NCBI RefSeq assembly: GCF_003034915.1
Contig: NZ_PZJX01000032.1
Coordinates: forward strand, 17,318 to 81,317
DNA length: 64,000 nt
DNA from: Mesorhizobium helmanticense
Lineage (GTDB): Bacteria > Pseudomonadota > Alphaproteobacteria > Rhizobiales > Rhizobiaceae
Direction: 5' to 3'
Below are positions 30,579-40,188 of the stretch, piece after piece. The number at the start of each line of letters is the position of its first letter. Position 1 is the stretch's first letter. A program made the position numbers and the translations under genes. Under the pieces are notes generated by a model, which did not search any database, was not told where the DNA came from, and saw only the letters and a program-made list of their open reading frames with translations.

Positions 30579-31912
30579 TTCTGGCTTGCCTGCTGGTTCA
30601 CCGGCTTGGTCGGGTCGATCGTGTTGTCGACAGCAACGGACATGCCGTTGAAAAGCCGGTTCTGGCCGGCCGTGACAACTTCGTCGCCGGGCGCGATGCC
30701 CTCCAGGACCTCGATAAGACCGGCATTGCGACGACCCGGCTTGACAAACACCTGGGAGAGCACGAGTTCAGGCTTCTGCCCTTCCGCTGCAGGGTTGGCC
30801 GCGCCGGCAGCCTTCTCCTCGGGCTTTGCAGCAGGCGCGGGGGAAGCGGGTTTCGCTGCGTCCGTCGCTGGCTTTGTGGCTTCCGCCGGCTTGGCAGCAT
30901 CCGCCGCAGCGGGCTTATCGGCTGCCGGAGAGGCAGGCATTTCTCCGGGCTTCGCTGCTGGAGCCGCCGGGGCGGCTTCCGTCTTGGCTGGGCGCACGAC
31001 AAAGATGAAGTCGCCATAGAGGCTGGAGGTCAGCGCCGTCTGCGGCACCGCCAGCACATTGTTCTCCTCGGGCAGTTCGACGCGCACCTGCACGAACTGG
31101 CCGGGCGTCAACTTGCCTTCGGGGTTGGCAACCTCCGCCCTGACCGTCACCAGCCGGCTTGCCGGGTCGATCTTGGGGTCGATGCCGCGGATGGCGCCGG
31201 CAAAGGGCATGTCGCCGCCGCCTATGCCCAATCGAACCGTCTGGCCGATCTTCAGCAGGGGAAGTTGCTGTTCGGGAATCGAGAAGTCGACCCGCATCGT
31301 ATCCAGGTCCTGCAACGTCACCACGGCGGTGCCAGGCGCCAGATACTGGCCGAGGTCGATCTTCGGGATACCCACCGTGCCGCCGAAAGGCGCCGTCAAC
31401 TGCTTCTGCTCAAGCACCGCCTGCATCTTGTTCACCTGTGCGAGGGTGGCCGATGCGGTTGCCCGCGCCGTGTCAAGCGTAACGTCCGCACCGACGCCGC
31501 GCCTCTGCAATTCGATGGCGCGCGTCAGCGCCGTCTGGACGAGCACGGCCTGAGCCTTCTCCGCATCGAGATCGGCACGTTCGACGGCATCGTCGAGTTG
31601 AAGGAGAACCGCGTTGGCTTTGACCTTCTCGTTGGCGTGAAAAAGGATCTCCTTGACGATACCGGCGGTCTCAACAGTCAGGTCGACGCCGCGCACCGCA
31701 CTCACCGTGCCGATCGCCTCGATGCCCGGCGTCCAGCTGATCGGCTTGACGATGGTCGTCGACACGGTCGCCGCCGGCGGTTTCATCGTGGCGAAATACT
31801 GTTTGATGCCGTTGTCGCGCAGGAAGTTGAAGCCAACGATGCCGCCGACCACGGCGACCAGCACGAGCAAAACCAAGGCGATGACGACGATCTGGATTAT
31901 GCGTCTGAACAA
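30575..31912 (-). CDS. RND efflux periplasmic adaptor with long Ala/Pro/Lys-rich insert
   Basis: A 445-residue membrane-fusion protein anchored by an N-terminal hydrophobic segment (IIQIVVIALVLLVLVAVVGGIVG). Lipoyl and hairpin parts follow (GIVKEILFHANEKVKANAVLLQLDD, then KQLTAPFGGTVG), and then the beta-barrel. Unusually, ~72 residues rich in Ala, Pro and Lys (30773-30988) interrupt the C-terminal membrane-proximal part before PELVLSQVFVKPG. The TTG start at 31912 has GAGGGG six bases upstream; the longer frame to 31960 has no such signal. It is first in the operon with the pump. Confidence 0.88.
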   Translation of the reverse strand: MFRRIIQIVVIALVLLVLVAVVGGIVGFNFLRDNGIKQYFATMKPPAATVSTTIVKPISWTPGIEAIGTVSAVRGVDLTVETAGIVKEILFHANEKVKANAVLLQLDDAVERADLDAEKAQAVLVQTALTRAIELQRRGVGADVTLDTARATASATLAQVNKMQAVLEQKQLTAPFGGTVGIPKIDLGQYLAPGTAVVTLQDLDTMRVDFSIPEQQLPLLKIGQTVRLGIGGGDMPFAGAIRGIDPKIDPASRLVTVRAEVANPEGKLTPGQFVQVRVELPEENNVLAVPQTALTSSLYGDFIFVVRPAKTEAAPAAPAAKPGEMPASPAADKPAAADAAKPAEATKPATDAAKPASPAPAAKPEEKAAGAANPAAEGQKPELVLSQVFVKPGRRNAGLIEVLEGIAPGDEVVTAGQNRLFNGMSVAVDNTIDPTKPVNQQASQK

Positions 31913-32004
31913 GAGTGTCCCCTCAAGCGGCGACCGGCATGGCGGTCGATGTCGGGACACTATCCACGGCAGGTCCCAATTTCAAATAACGGCGGCCTTA
32001 CTGT

Positions 32005-32018
32005 ACCGTCTGGACGGT
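32005..32018. promoter_or_regulatory. Palindromic operator between RND operon and TetR gene
   Basis: ACCGTCTGGACGGT is a perfect 14-base palindrome (6-base arms, TG centre) located 38 bases before the TetR gene and 93 bases before the adaptor start. Its size and place suit binding by the adjacent TetR repressor to both promoters. Confidence 0.65.
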
Positions 32019-32055
32019 CTTGTCAATTCCGCGTAAGCTCATGTAGGGAGGCGTA

Positions 32056-32592
32056 ATGAAAGTTCGCAGGGCAAATTCGCGCGAGAAGATTCTCGCAGCG
32101 GCCGCCGATGTTGCCCGGGAATCCGGGCCCGGAAGCCTGTCGCTGGATGCAGTCGCCAGCCGTGCGGGCGTCTCGAAGGGCGGCTTGCTGTACAATTTTC
32201 CGACCAAGGCAAAGCTGATGCAGGCGCTGGTGGAGGATTACCTGCGCGAGTTCGAGCGGGCGCTGGAGGCCGCACGTACGGCCGGAGCCAGCGGCGAAAG
32301 CCTGCTTGCCATCTATATCAAGCTTTCGGCCAGTGATTGCGAGGAACCGCAACCGTCGGCCTCGTGGATCTTTTCGGCGATCGCCGAGGATCCCGATTTC
32401 CTGACGCCGATAAAATCGTTCAAGCGGCAGCTCTTCGAGCGGCTGAAAGGAGAAACGCCTGATCTCAAGGCGCTGCTGGTCTGCTTTATCGCCATCGAGG
32501 GGCTTCGCAGCATGAACCTCTTCGATTCGGATATCCTTTCGGCCGACGAACGCGGGCTGCTGATATCGTCCTTGCTACGAATTGCGGGATAG
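32056..32592 (+). CDS. TetR-family repressor of the RND pump (probable)
   Basis: A 178-residue regulator. The HTH lies in SREKILAAAADVARESGPGSLSLDAVASRAGVSKG, followed by GLLYNFPTKAKLMQALVEDY. The C-terminal ligand domain resembles the group with TetR_C in small-efflux regulators (ASWIFSAIAEDPDFLTPIK). The ATG is preceded by TAGGGAGGCGTA. It is divergent from the efflux operon with a palindrome between, so local repression is the likely role. The inducer is unknown. Confidence 0.87.
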   Translation: MKVRRANSREKILAAAADVARESGPGSLSLDAVASRAGVSKGGLLYNFPTKAKLMQALVEDYLREFERALEAARTAGASGESLLAIYIKLSASDCEEPQPSASWIFSAIAEDPDFLTPIKSFKRQLFERLKGETPDLKALLVCFIAIEGLRSMNLFDSDILSADERGLLISSLLRIAG

Positions 32593-32631
32593 TTGCCGCG
32601 GGCGCCAGGAAAGCTCGAAGGGTCGGAAGGC

Positions 32632-33489
32632 TCAAGAGGCCGAAAAGCACGCCGAGAAGGCTGCATCGACAATGGCAAGCTTGGCGGCCTGGACGGCCAT
32701 GTATTCCTGGTGGAACTGCCTTGAAACCCACATGACCGAATGCCCACGCCGGCCCAGCCAGCCGACGCTGCCGAGGCCTTCGGCGTCGCGCAATTTGCGT
32801 GAAAGATGGGTCCGGGAAAGCTTGAGCCAGTTGGCGAAGTCCGCGATCGATACCACGCTGGTCGGTATCCGGTCGAGACCCGCGTGGTCGGGATCGATGC
32901 CGGACATCAACCGGTCCATGACGATGCCGCCATTGTTGAGCCAGATGAACAGGGAAAAGGTCTGTTTGGGCTCGCGCACCGGCTGAGAAGAAAGCAGGCC
33001 GTCCGCCACCAGCGGCTGCAATCTGGCAAGCATGTCGGGTCGCGCGAGGTACGTGGTCAACCGGCTTCCGCCGTCGAGGCTGTCCAGCGTTTGCAGATGA
33101 GCGGTGACCCAGCCGGTAAATGTATTCACAGTGGCCGCCGTGATCTGAAAGGGGCGGGCACGCCCATCCCCATGCGTCGGCAGATACTCGACGATACGGT
33201 AACGCAGCATCTCCTTGATGAAAGCCTCGGCGGTGTTGCGGCTGGCCACCGAATGCTGGCGAATGGCCTCGATGAAACGGGCTGCAGTCAATTGCGTGCG
33301 ATGGTCGCGCGGGTCTCGCCTGAAATGCAAGGCAAGACCGACATGGCCCATCAGCCAGCGCTGCTGCGTGGCGAATATGGAAGCAAGCCGCGGGCTCGCT
33401 TCATAAATCTGGATAAGCGCCAGCGACTGCGCCTGGACACAGCGATGCAACGCCGGATAGCCAGCAATGTCTTCAGCGTTCAGTGCCAT
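32632..33489 (-). CDS. Uncharacterised protein with helix-turn-helix-like C-terminus
   Basis: A 285-residue protein without membrane segments. Near the C-terminus, VVSIADFANWLKLSRTHLSRKLRDAEGLG reads as a helix-turn-helix. Residues ~70-110 (RFIEAIRQHSVASRNTAEAFIKEMLRYRIVEYLP) look like a second winged-helix, MarR-like unit. It could thus be a DNA-binding regulator with two HTH units, but I cannot name the family. The ATG has CACGGGGACG upstream. It is convergent with the TetR gene and isolated on its other side by ~450 non-coding bases. Confidence 0.7.
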   Translation of the reverse strand: MALNAEDIAGYPALHRCVQAQSLALIQIYEASPRLASIFATQQRWLMGHVGLALHFRRDPRDHRTQLTAARFIEAIRQHSVASRNTAEAFIKEMLRYRIVEYLPTHGDGRARPFQITAATVNTFTGWVTAHLQTLDSLDGGSRLTTYLARPDMLARLQPLVADGLLSSQPVREPKQTFSLFIWLNNGGIVMDRLMSGIDPDHAGLDRIPTSVVSIADFANWLKLSRTHLSRKLRDAEGLGSVGWLGRRGHSVMWVSRQFHQEYMAVQAAKLAIVDAAFSACFSAS

Positions 33490-33936
33490 CGTCCCCGTGC
33501 TTCGATCCCAGACTTCCGACGTGGTGGATCTGAAGTTCCCGTTATTCCATTGGCGTTAACGGTTAGAAGCTTTGACATCAAAACACCACTGGATTTCAAT
33601 GGCTTGCCCGTATGACAATGAACCCGGAATCTGCCCCCGGGGCCTATCCAACAAACCCAGGCCGCGAAGACGCAAATCACGATTTCGAATGTTCACAGCC
33701 TGTAGCCGCGCGAACTCGATCGAGCACCGTCAAGGATGCCATGCACGATCCCCGTCAGCCAGGCAGATCACCGGAACGACCTTGCCGATGAATCGCGGCT
33801 GAACGGCGCAGCAAGCAAGGGCGCCCTTGCCGCAGCCATCATTGTCATGGCCGGATTTCCAACGTATTGCCCACCTTAAAGCGCGTCGCGTTGATGAGAT
33901 TCACGCAGGGCGCGATGATACGCCAATGGGTGAAGC
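33490..33936. other. Intergenic region before the ABC ATPase gene
   Basis: About 450 bases. Short open frames on both strands lack SD sequences and normal amino-acid composition. No strong inverted repeat or T-run was found. It must hold promoters for the regulator-like gene (leftward) and the ABC ATPase (rightward), but I cannot place them. Confidence 0.5.
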
Positions 33937-34992
33937 ATGAGCGAAATCAGAGTGGAGCGTCTCAGCAAGCGGTTCCACGAAACCGCCGCGCTTGACGCCG
34001 TTTCGCTTGGCTTCGCTGCAGGATCCTTCACGGCGCTGCTCGGCCCGTCCGGGTGTGGCAAGACCACGATGCTGAGGCTGATCGCCGGCTTCGAGGCGCC
34101 CAGCGAGGGCAGCGTCTTCTTCGGCAAGGAACTAATGGCCGATCCGCGGCGGCAGGTGCCGCCGGAAGCGCGCGGCGTCGGGGTCGTCTTCCAGTCCTAT
34201 GCGCTTTGGCCCCATATGGATGTCGCGGCAAACGTCGCCTATCCGCTCAAGGCCCGGCATGTCGAGCGCGGCGCAATCGCCGGCCGTGTCGGCGCTGTTC
34301 TCGACATCGTCGGGCTTGGCGGATTTGAAGGCCGCCGCATTGAGGAACTGTCCGGCGGCCAGCGTCAGCGCGTGGCGCTGGCGCGCTGCCTGGTGGCCGA
34401 CGCCAGGATCATCCTGTTCGACGAACCGCTCGCCAATCTCGACATGCATCTGCGCGCCTCGATGGTCGATGCGTTTCGCGACATCCATCGCCGCACCGGC
34501 GCCACCATCGTCTACGTCACTCACGACCAGGCCGAGGCCCTGGCATTGGCCGACCGTGTCGCCATCATGAGCCGGGGCAAGGTGTTGCAGGCGGCGGCGC
34601 CGCAGGAGGTCTACCGCGCGCCGGCCAATGCGACGATCGCCGGCTTTGTCGGGCGCGGGTCGATCGTTGCGGGGACGGTGGTCGATCCCGCCGGTAAGAC
34701 CGCAACGGTCGACATAGCAGGGTATCGCCTCATGGCGCGAAGTGCCGGGACATCGGCGGGGCCGGCCCAGATCCTGCTGCGGCCGGAAGCGCTGCGGATT
34801 TCACCCGAAGGCATTCCGGCGACAGTGCTCGACAGCATCTATCGCGGCCCGGTCCATGAGGTGAGGCTGGCTTTGTCGGCACCGGAACAGGGATCACGGC
34901 AGGAACTGCTGATCGACAGCACAGAGACTTTGGCAGTCGGCCAGAAGGTGCACATCGCAGCCTCGGACGCGTGGGTGGTCCCCGACGTCTGA
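33937..34992 (+). CDS. ABC transporter ATP-binding protein, iron(III)/AEP type (FbpC-like)
   Basis: A 351-residue ATPase with Walker A GPSGCGKTT, Q-loop VVFQSYALWPH, signature LSGGQRQRVALARCL, Walker B IILFDEPLANLD and switch VTHDQAEALALADR. A C-terminal TOBE region follows (LLRPEALRISPEG). It fits the FbpC/PotA-like group that serves iron(III), thiamine or 2-aminoethylphosphonate importers. It faces the matching permease gene end to end, with only 4 bases between the stops, instead of lying in the same operon. Confidence 0.85.
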   Translation: MSEIRVERLSKRFHETAALDAVSLGFAAGSFTALLGPSGCGKTTMLRLIAGFEAPSEGSVFFGKELMADPRRQVPPEARGVGVVFQSYALWPHMDVAANVAYPLKARHVERGAIAGRVGAVLDIVGLGGFEGRRIEELSGGQRQRVALARCLVADARIILFDEPLANLDMHLRASMVDAFRDIHRRTGATIVYVTHDQAEALALADRVAIMSRGKVLQAAAPQEVYRAPANATIAGFVGRGSIVAGTVVDPAGKTATVDIAGYRLMARSAGTSAGPAQILLRPEALRISPEGIPATVLDSIYRGPVHEVRLALSAPEQGSRQELLIDSTETLAVGQKVHIAASDAWVVPDV

Positions 34993-34996
34993 ACGA

Positions 34997-36733
34997 TTAT
35001 CGCCAGGGCAACACGCCCGCTGGAAGCCGCCGTCCGAACCGGTCGAGCACCAGCAGCAGGACGACGACAACGGCGATCGTGGAAACGGCGATCGCCGCGG
35101 CCTGCGTCCCCAGGCCGGCCTCCTCTAGGCTGAACAGCACCACGCCCAGCGTCTCGTTGCCGCTTGACCAGAGCAGGGCCGAGACCGTCAGTTCGTTGAA
35201 GGCGCTCATGAAGACGAGCAGGCCGCCCGCCACGGCCGCGGGCGCCGCGAGCGGCGCGGTTATCGTCATGAGCCGACGAAGGGCGCCGGCTCCCGATACC
35301 GCCGCCGCCTCGTCGAGGTCACGTGAAATCTGCCCGACCGCAGTCGCCACCGGTTTCATGGCGAGCGTGAAAAACCGCATCATATAGGCGATCACGATGA
35401 TCGACGCCGTTGCATAGAGGCTGCCGATCAGCGGCAGCGGGCGCAGGAAGAGCAGGATGCAGGCGATGGCAAGAACGACCCCGGGGACGGCATAGGGTAG
35501 GTCGACGATGCCGCCCAGGATGCGCTGCCAGCGCCAGCCGAGCCGTTCGAGCACTGCGGTCACCGGAATGACGCCGGCGGCGAGGATAAGCGCCGCGCCG
35601 CCGGCAAAAAGAATGGAATTGCGAAAGGCGCGGACCGTCGATGCCTGATGGACCAGAACCTCGGCATAGTTGGACGCAGTCATCGTCTGCCAGCCGAGCG
35701 GCACGCCGAAGGACGGGACGAGCGACGTCGCCAGCAACGCGCAGGCCGGGAGCACCAGAATGAAGCCGATCACCAGCCAGCCAAGGCCGGCAAGTGGCAA
35801 GCGGTAGCGCCCGAGCTCGAAACGCGTCGGCGTGCCGGCGGTGAAGCGGTGCGCGGTGCCGCGCAGGGCCAGCGACTGGCAAGCGACACCGGCCAGCGCC
35901 AGCACGCCGACCAATACCGACAGCGCCGTGATCTGCGGCAGCACGCCGGGACCGAAGCTCGACAGGTCCTGATAAATCAGCGTCGGCAGCGTCAGATAGT
36001 TGACCGGCATTCCGAGCAGGGCCGGGATGCCGAAATTGCCGACGCCCGAGACGAACGCGAGCGCGGTCGCAGCCACGACATACGGACGCACGACCGGTAG
36101 GACGATGGTCCACAGCACCGCCAGCGGCCCGGCGCCGGAAGCCCTGGCCGCTTCGACGAGATCGCGCGGGATCCGGGACAGACCGGCCCGCAGCGTGATG
36201 AACACGATCGGCGCGTGCTGGACTGCGTAAAGCAGGATGATGCCGTTGCGGCCGAGCATCGGATTGGGTGTGCCTGGCGGCGGCGCCATGCCGGCCATGC
36301 CGAGAAGCGTGCTGGATGGGCCGAACAGATGCAGCCACGACAGGGCCGTGACCTGCGGCGCGATCATCAGTGGCAACAGCAGCAGAAAGCCGAGCGCCTT
36401 CCGCCCAGGCAGGTCGGTCGTCGTGACAGCGATGGCGAAGGGACCACCGAGGCAAAGCGCCAGCAGGGCGCCAAAAAAGGATGTGTCCAGCGTGTGCCAC
36501 ATCGCCCGCAAGGCGACCGGCTTGGCCAGGCGCTGGGCGAATGCACCGAAGTCGAGCTCGCCGCCCGGTGCGACAGCCGCGATGACGAGCCTCACCATCG
36601 GCAGCAGGCTGAGCAGTGCGATCACCAGCAGGACGGCGAGCACCGATGCGCGAAACCCAGGCGTGGCTCGCGACATGTGCCAGCGTCGCGCCGGCACACG
36701 CTGCCCGGGGAGGATGTCCTCCGCGGACGACAC
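34997..36733 (-). CDS. ABC transporter permease, fused two-domain (FbpB-like)
   Basis: A 578-residue inner-membrane protein made of two fused permease units, as in FbpB and PhnV-like importers. Each unit carries an EAA loop: VEAARASGAGPLAVLWTIVLPVVRPY and DEAAAVSGAGALRRLMTITAPLAAPA. About twelve hydrophobic segments are visible. The start is uncertain: GTG 36733 opens the frame with no clear SD, and internal GTG/ATG codons exist (for example MSRATPG). It lies 18 bases after the binding-protein gene. Confidence 0.87.
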   Translation of the reverse strand: MSSAEDILPGQRVPARRWHMSRATPGFRASVLAVLLVIALLSLLPMVRLVIAAVAPGGELDFGAFAQRLAKPVALRAMWHTLDTSFFGALLALCLGGPFAIAVTTTDLPGRKALGFLLLLPLMIAPQVTALSWLHLFGPSSTLLGMAGMAPPPGTPNPMLGRNGIILLYAVQHAPIVFITLRAGLSRIPRDLVEAARASGAGPLAVLWTIVLPVVRPYVVAATALAFVSGVGNFGIPALLGMPVNYLTLPTLIYQDLSSFGPGVLPQITALSVLVGVLALAGVACQSLALRGTAHRFTAGTPTRFELGRYRLPLAGLGWLVIGFILVLPACALLATSLVPSFGVPLGWQTMTASNYAEVLVHQASTVRAFRNSILFAGGAALILAAGVIPVTAVLERLGWRWQRILGGIVDLPYAVPGVVLAIACILLFLRPLPLIGSLYATASIIVIAYMMRFFTLAMKPVATAVGQISRDLDEAAAVSGAGALRRLMTITAPLAAPAAVAGGLLVFMSAFNELTVSALLWSSGNETLGVVLFSLEEAGLGTQAAAIAVSTIAVVVVLLLVLDRFGRRLPAGVLPWR

Positions 36734-36750
36734 CGCCGGCCGACCGGCGG
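36733..36750 (-). other. GC-rich stem-loop between binding-protein and permease genes
   Basis: CCGCCGG (36733-36739) pairs with CCGGCGG (36744-36750) with a four-base loop, filling the gap between the two genes. Such stems commonly protect the binding-protein message so that it is made in excess of the permease. Confidence 0.5.
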
Positions 36751-36751
36751 G

Positions 36752-37726
36752 CTACTGGCTCATAACAGCGCCGAACTTTTCCTTGTTGGCGGCGTCGTTG
36801 GCGAGTGCGGCGGCCGCGTCGTAAGCCAGCACCTTGATCGACGAACGGTCGGGATAGCCGGCCGGCAAGGCAACGTCGGCGCGCGCCGGAATGTAGCCCA
36901 TCTTGGCGGCAACCTCCTGGCCGTCCTTGGACAGCAGGAAATCGACGAAGGCCTTGGCGGCCTCGGTGTCCTTGGCCGTGGACAGGATGGCGACCGGCTC
37001 GGTGACGGCAGAGACGCCCTCCTTGGGGAAGACGAATTCGACGGGAGCGCCCTTGGCCTTCTCGCGAATGGGCATGTAGTCGACGATCATGCCGAACAGC
37101 TTGTCGCCGCCGCTGACGGCCTTCAGCACGTCGCCATTGCCGCCGCTCGCCTGGGCGCCGTTCTTGGCCAGCGCGTTGTAATAGTCCCAGCCCTCCGGCA
37201 AATTGCCGGTCAGCGTTACGGTGTGGATCATCGCGGCACCCGAGGTCAGCGGGCTCGGCATCGCGATGAGGCCCTTGGCTTCCGGCTTGGTAAGGTCTTC
37301 CCAGCTCGATGGCACGAAGGGCGCCTTGGTGTTGTAGACGATGCCGGTGGTGATCAGCTTGGTCGAGAAATAGGTCTTGTCCTTGTCATAGAGAGCCGCG
37401 TCGATGCCGGAGACATCGGCCTCGGGAAAGCTGAGCAGCCGGCCTTCCTTTTTCAATCCTTCCATGGTCACGACATCGGCGATCAACAGCACATCGGCCT
37501 GCGGCTGGCCGGCCTCGATCTCGGCGCGCAGCTTGGCCAGGATCTTCGGTGTTCCATCGCGCACCCATTCGACCTTGATGCCGGGGTTCTTCGCCATGAA
37601 GGCATCGACGGTCTGCTGAGCGTCGGTGTTGGGCTGGCTGGTGTAGAGGACGAGCTTGCCGTCGGCAGCCGAAGCGCCTCCGATGGCGGATGCCAGCAGC
37701 ATGGTGGCGAGAACGATCTTGCGCAT
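36752..37726 (-). CDS. ABC transporter substrate-binding protein, iron(III)/AEP type
   Basis: A 324-residue periplasmic protein. The signal peptide MRKIVLATMLLASAIGGASA fixes the start at 37726; the frame to 37807 would translate the tandem repeats upstream. The mature part begins ADGKLVLYTSQPNTDAQQTVDAF, the typical FbpA/PhnS-like opening, and contains TSGAAMIHTVTL. Iron-binding members need a Tyr pair; a YY lies in WDYYNALAKNG but I cannot confirm that it is the metal site. The substrate is therefore left open among iron(III), aminoethylphosphonate and similar. Confidence 0.85.
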   Translation of the reverse strand: MRKIVLATMLLASAIGGASAADGKLVLYTSQPNTDAQQTVDAFMAKNPGIKVEWVRDGTPKILAKLRAEIEAGQPQADVLLIADVVTMEGLKKEGRLLSFPEADVSGIDAALYDKDKTYFSTKLITTGIVYNTKAPFVPSSWEDLTKPEAKGLIAMPSPLTSGAAMIHTVTLTGNLPEGWDYYNALAKNGAQASGGNGDVLKAVSGGDKLFGMIVDYMPIREKAKGAPVEFVFPKEGVSAVTEPVAILSTAKDTEAAKAFVDFLLSKDGQEVAAKMGYIPARADVALPAGYPDRSSIKVLAYDAAAALANDAANKEKFGAVMSQ

Positions 37727-37737
37727 GGAAAACCCCA

Positions 37738-37794
37738 CTTGGTGTGAAGAGACTGATTTAGTGCAAAGAGACAGGTTTAGTGCAAAGAGACGGG
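37738..37794. repeat. Three degenerate 19-bp tandem repeats upstream of the binding-protein gene
   Basis: Units at 37738-37756, 37757-37775 and 37776-37794. The last two share TTTAGTGCAAAGAGAC exactly and the first is diverged. They begin 12 bases upstream of the binding-protein ATG, so they lie in its leader or promoter. Confidence 0.7.
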
Positions 37795-37980
37795 CCCGGC
37801 TGGACACCGGACGCGGGAACGTTCTCCCTATCGCCGCAGGATAAACCTATTGTGACAAGCGGAGTCGACGATAATTCTCGGGTTCCCCGACGGCTCCAAC
37901 GAGCCGCCCCGGGGAACTTTTGTTCTGCTAACGATTTTGGATGTATGGTGGAAAGCCGAACGGCCAGAAGGACATTGCCG

Positions 37981-38271
37981 ATGACGACCAAACGCTATGC
38001 GATCCGCGTGCTCGCTCTCGCGATAGGCTGCAGCCTATCCGCCCCGGCCTTCGCAGGCGACAAGCACCGCGACCACCGGCACCGCGACCACCGGGTTCAA
38101 TCCGAACGCTACGTTCCCGCCGAAGGCGACATCATCGACATCCTGTTCGGCGGCCCGCGCTACTATGACCAGCAGTTGTTCACCACAGCCGCCGGTGCCT
38201 GCTCCTATCATCGGACAGGACCGGATGCGAACGCGCTGAACAAGATCAACGATCATCATTGCGGGAAATAG
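37981..38271 (+). CDS. Small exported His-rich protein
   Basis: A 96-residue protein with a clear signal peptide (MTTKRYAIRVLALAIGCSLSAPAFA). The short mature part begins with a basic, His-rich run (GDKHRDHRHRDHR) and has two cysteines and a C-terminal DHHCGK. The ATG is preceded by AGAAGGACATTGCCG; the frame from 37780 is rejected. The His-rich start could bind metal, but no family is recognised. It is convergent with the Gfo/Idh gene at 38281. Confidence 0.7.
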   Translation: MTTKRYAIRVLALAIGCSLSAPAFAGDKHRDHRHRDHRVQSERYVPAEGDIIDILFGGPRYYDQQLFTTAAGACSYHRTGPDANALNKINDHHCGK

Positions 38272-38280
38272 GCGGTAGCT

Positions 38281-39366
38281 TCAGCGGCTGCCCGTCTGCT
38301 TCATCCGCTCGATGATCTCCGCCATCAGCGCCAGGTCGCGGCGTGAATCCGCGAGGTCAGTCAGGGGCTTCGTGCCGTCGGCGATGTGGCGGTGGAAAAC
38401 CTCGAGTTCATTCGAGAAAGCGTCACCATAGAGCGGCCCGAAGGTCCTGGTTACCGGGCCGAGTGGTCCGGCCTCCGTCACTTCGAGCCGCGTCGGCAGA
38501 CTGCGGATGTAGGGCGTGTCGTAGATGATGCGGACCCGTTTGGTGTTCGACCGCACTTCGATCATGGCGTCGAACAGGCCGAGATCGTCGACGACCGCGT
38601 CATACTGGCAGGCGAAATGGCCGTAGTCGAAGGTCACCGAGGTGTTGGCGCCACCATTGGTGCGGTGCGCGGCGAGCACGCGAACCGGTTCGCCGATGAG
38701 CCCGCGCATCGCCGAAATATGATGCGAGGAAAGCGCGGTCAGGCCACGATAGGCGCGCACGAGGTCGGCCGGCGCATCGGCGCCCACGACTTCGCGGATC
38801 AGAGCGTCACGCTCCCTGGCGCCGCGCTCCAGCAGCGCCGGGTCAATATCCCGGGGATAGAGGATGTTCTGGCTTTTCCTAAGGAAGTGCCGGCCCTCGG
38901 AGATCAGGTCGAAGATGCGCACATGGGTGATGTCGGCAGCGTCGGGCAGTTCGTCTCTGGCCGCCAGATAGGCCGGTGCATAGCGGCGCATGTAGCCGAC
39001 GAAGATCGTCCTGGCGTAGTTCGCCGTCAGCGCCAGCAATTCGTCGATCTCGCGCACCGTCAGGCAAGCGGGCTTCTCCAGCAGGATGTGCTTGTTGGCT
39101 GCCACGGCGGCGCGGACGAATCGGCTGTGGGTATCGTCGGACGACAGCACGAAGACCGCATCGATGTCGGGCGAATCGATCAGTGCTTCGGCCGTGTCGA
39201 AAGCCCTGGCGGTTGGATATTCGGAGGTGCAGAGCGCCACCAGGCTCGGTGAGACATCATGGACGCCCGCTATAACCCAGCGGTCGCGCTGGTCGGCCAA
39301 GACAGGCAGATGGATCGACTGCGCGACCTCGCCAAGACCCACAAGTCCGACACGGATTACCGCCAC
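38281..39366 (-). CDS. Gfo/Idh/MocA-family oxidoreductase (1)
   Basis: A 361-residue NAD(P)-dependent oxidoreductase. The Rossmann start is VGLVGLGEVAQ, the family motif LEKPACLTVREID (the Lys-Pro of EKP), and the catalytic-region His is in LSSHHISAMRGL. GTG 39366 is chosen because AAAAGGAG lies seven bases upstream; an earlier TTG at 39393 adds nine residues. It lies 57 bases after the ABC ATPase and is probably the last gene of the ribose-type transporter operon. Expected role: oxidation or reduction of a sugar or cyclitol. Confidence 0.87.
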   Translation of the reverse strand: MAVIRVGLVGLGEVAQSIHLPVLADQRDRWVIAGVHDVSPSLVALCTSEYPTARAFDTAEALIDSPDIDAVFVLSSDDTHSRFVRAAVAANKHILLEKPACLTVREIDELLALTANYARTIFVGYMRRYAPAYLAARDELPDAADITHVRIFDLISEGRHFLRKSQNILYPRDIDPALLERGARERDALIREVVGADAPADLVRAYRGLTALSSHHISAMRGLIGEPVRVLAAHRTNGGANTSVTFDYGHFACQYDAVVDDLGLFDAMIEVRSNTKRVRIIYDTPYIRSLPTRLEVTEAGPLGPVTRTFGPLYGDAFSNELEVFHRHIADGTKPLTDLADSRRDLALMAEIIERMKQTGSR

Positions 39367-39423
39367 TCGCAAACTCCTTTTTGTACCAATCAATTCGTGA
39401 CAGGCCAGCCGGATCGGCAGCTC

Positions 39424-40184
<761 letters not shown>

Positions 40185-40188
<4 letters not shown>

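Noticed and set aside
33572..33802. Possible small gene in the gap before the ABC ATPase
   Set aside because: No SD, mixed composition with many Arg, Ser and Pro, and no conserved-looking segment.
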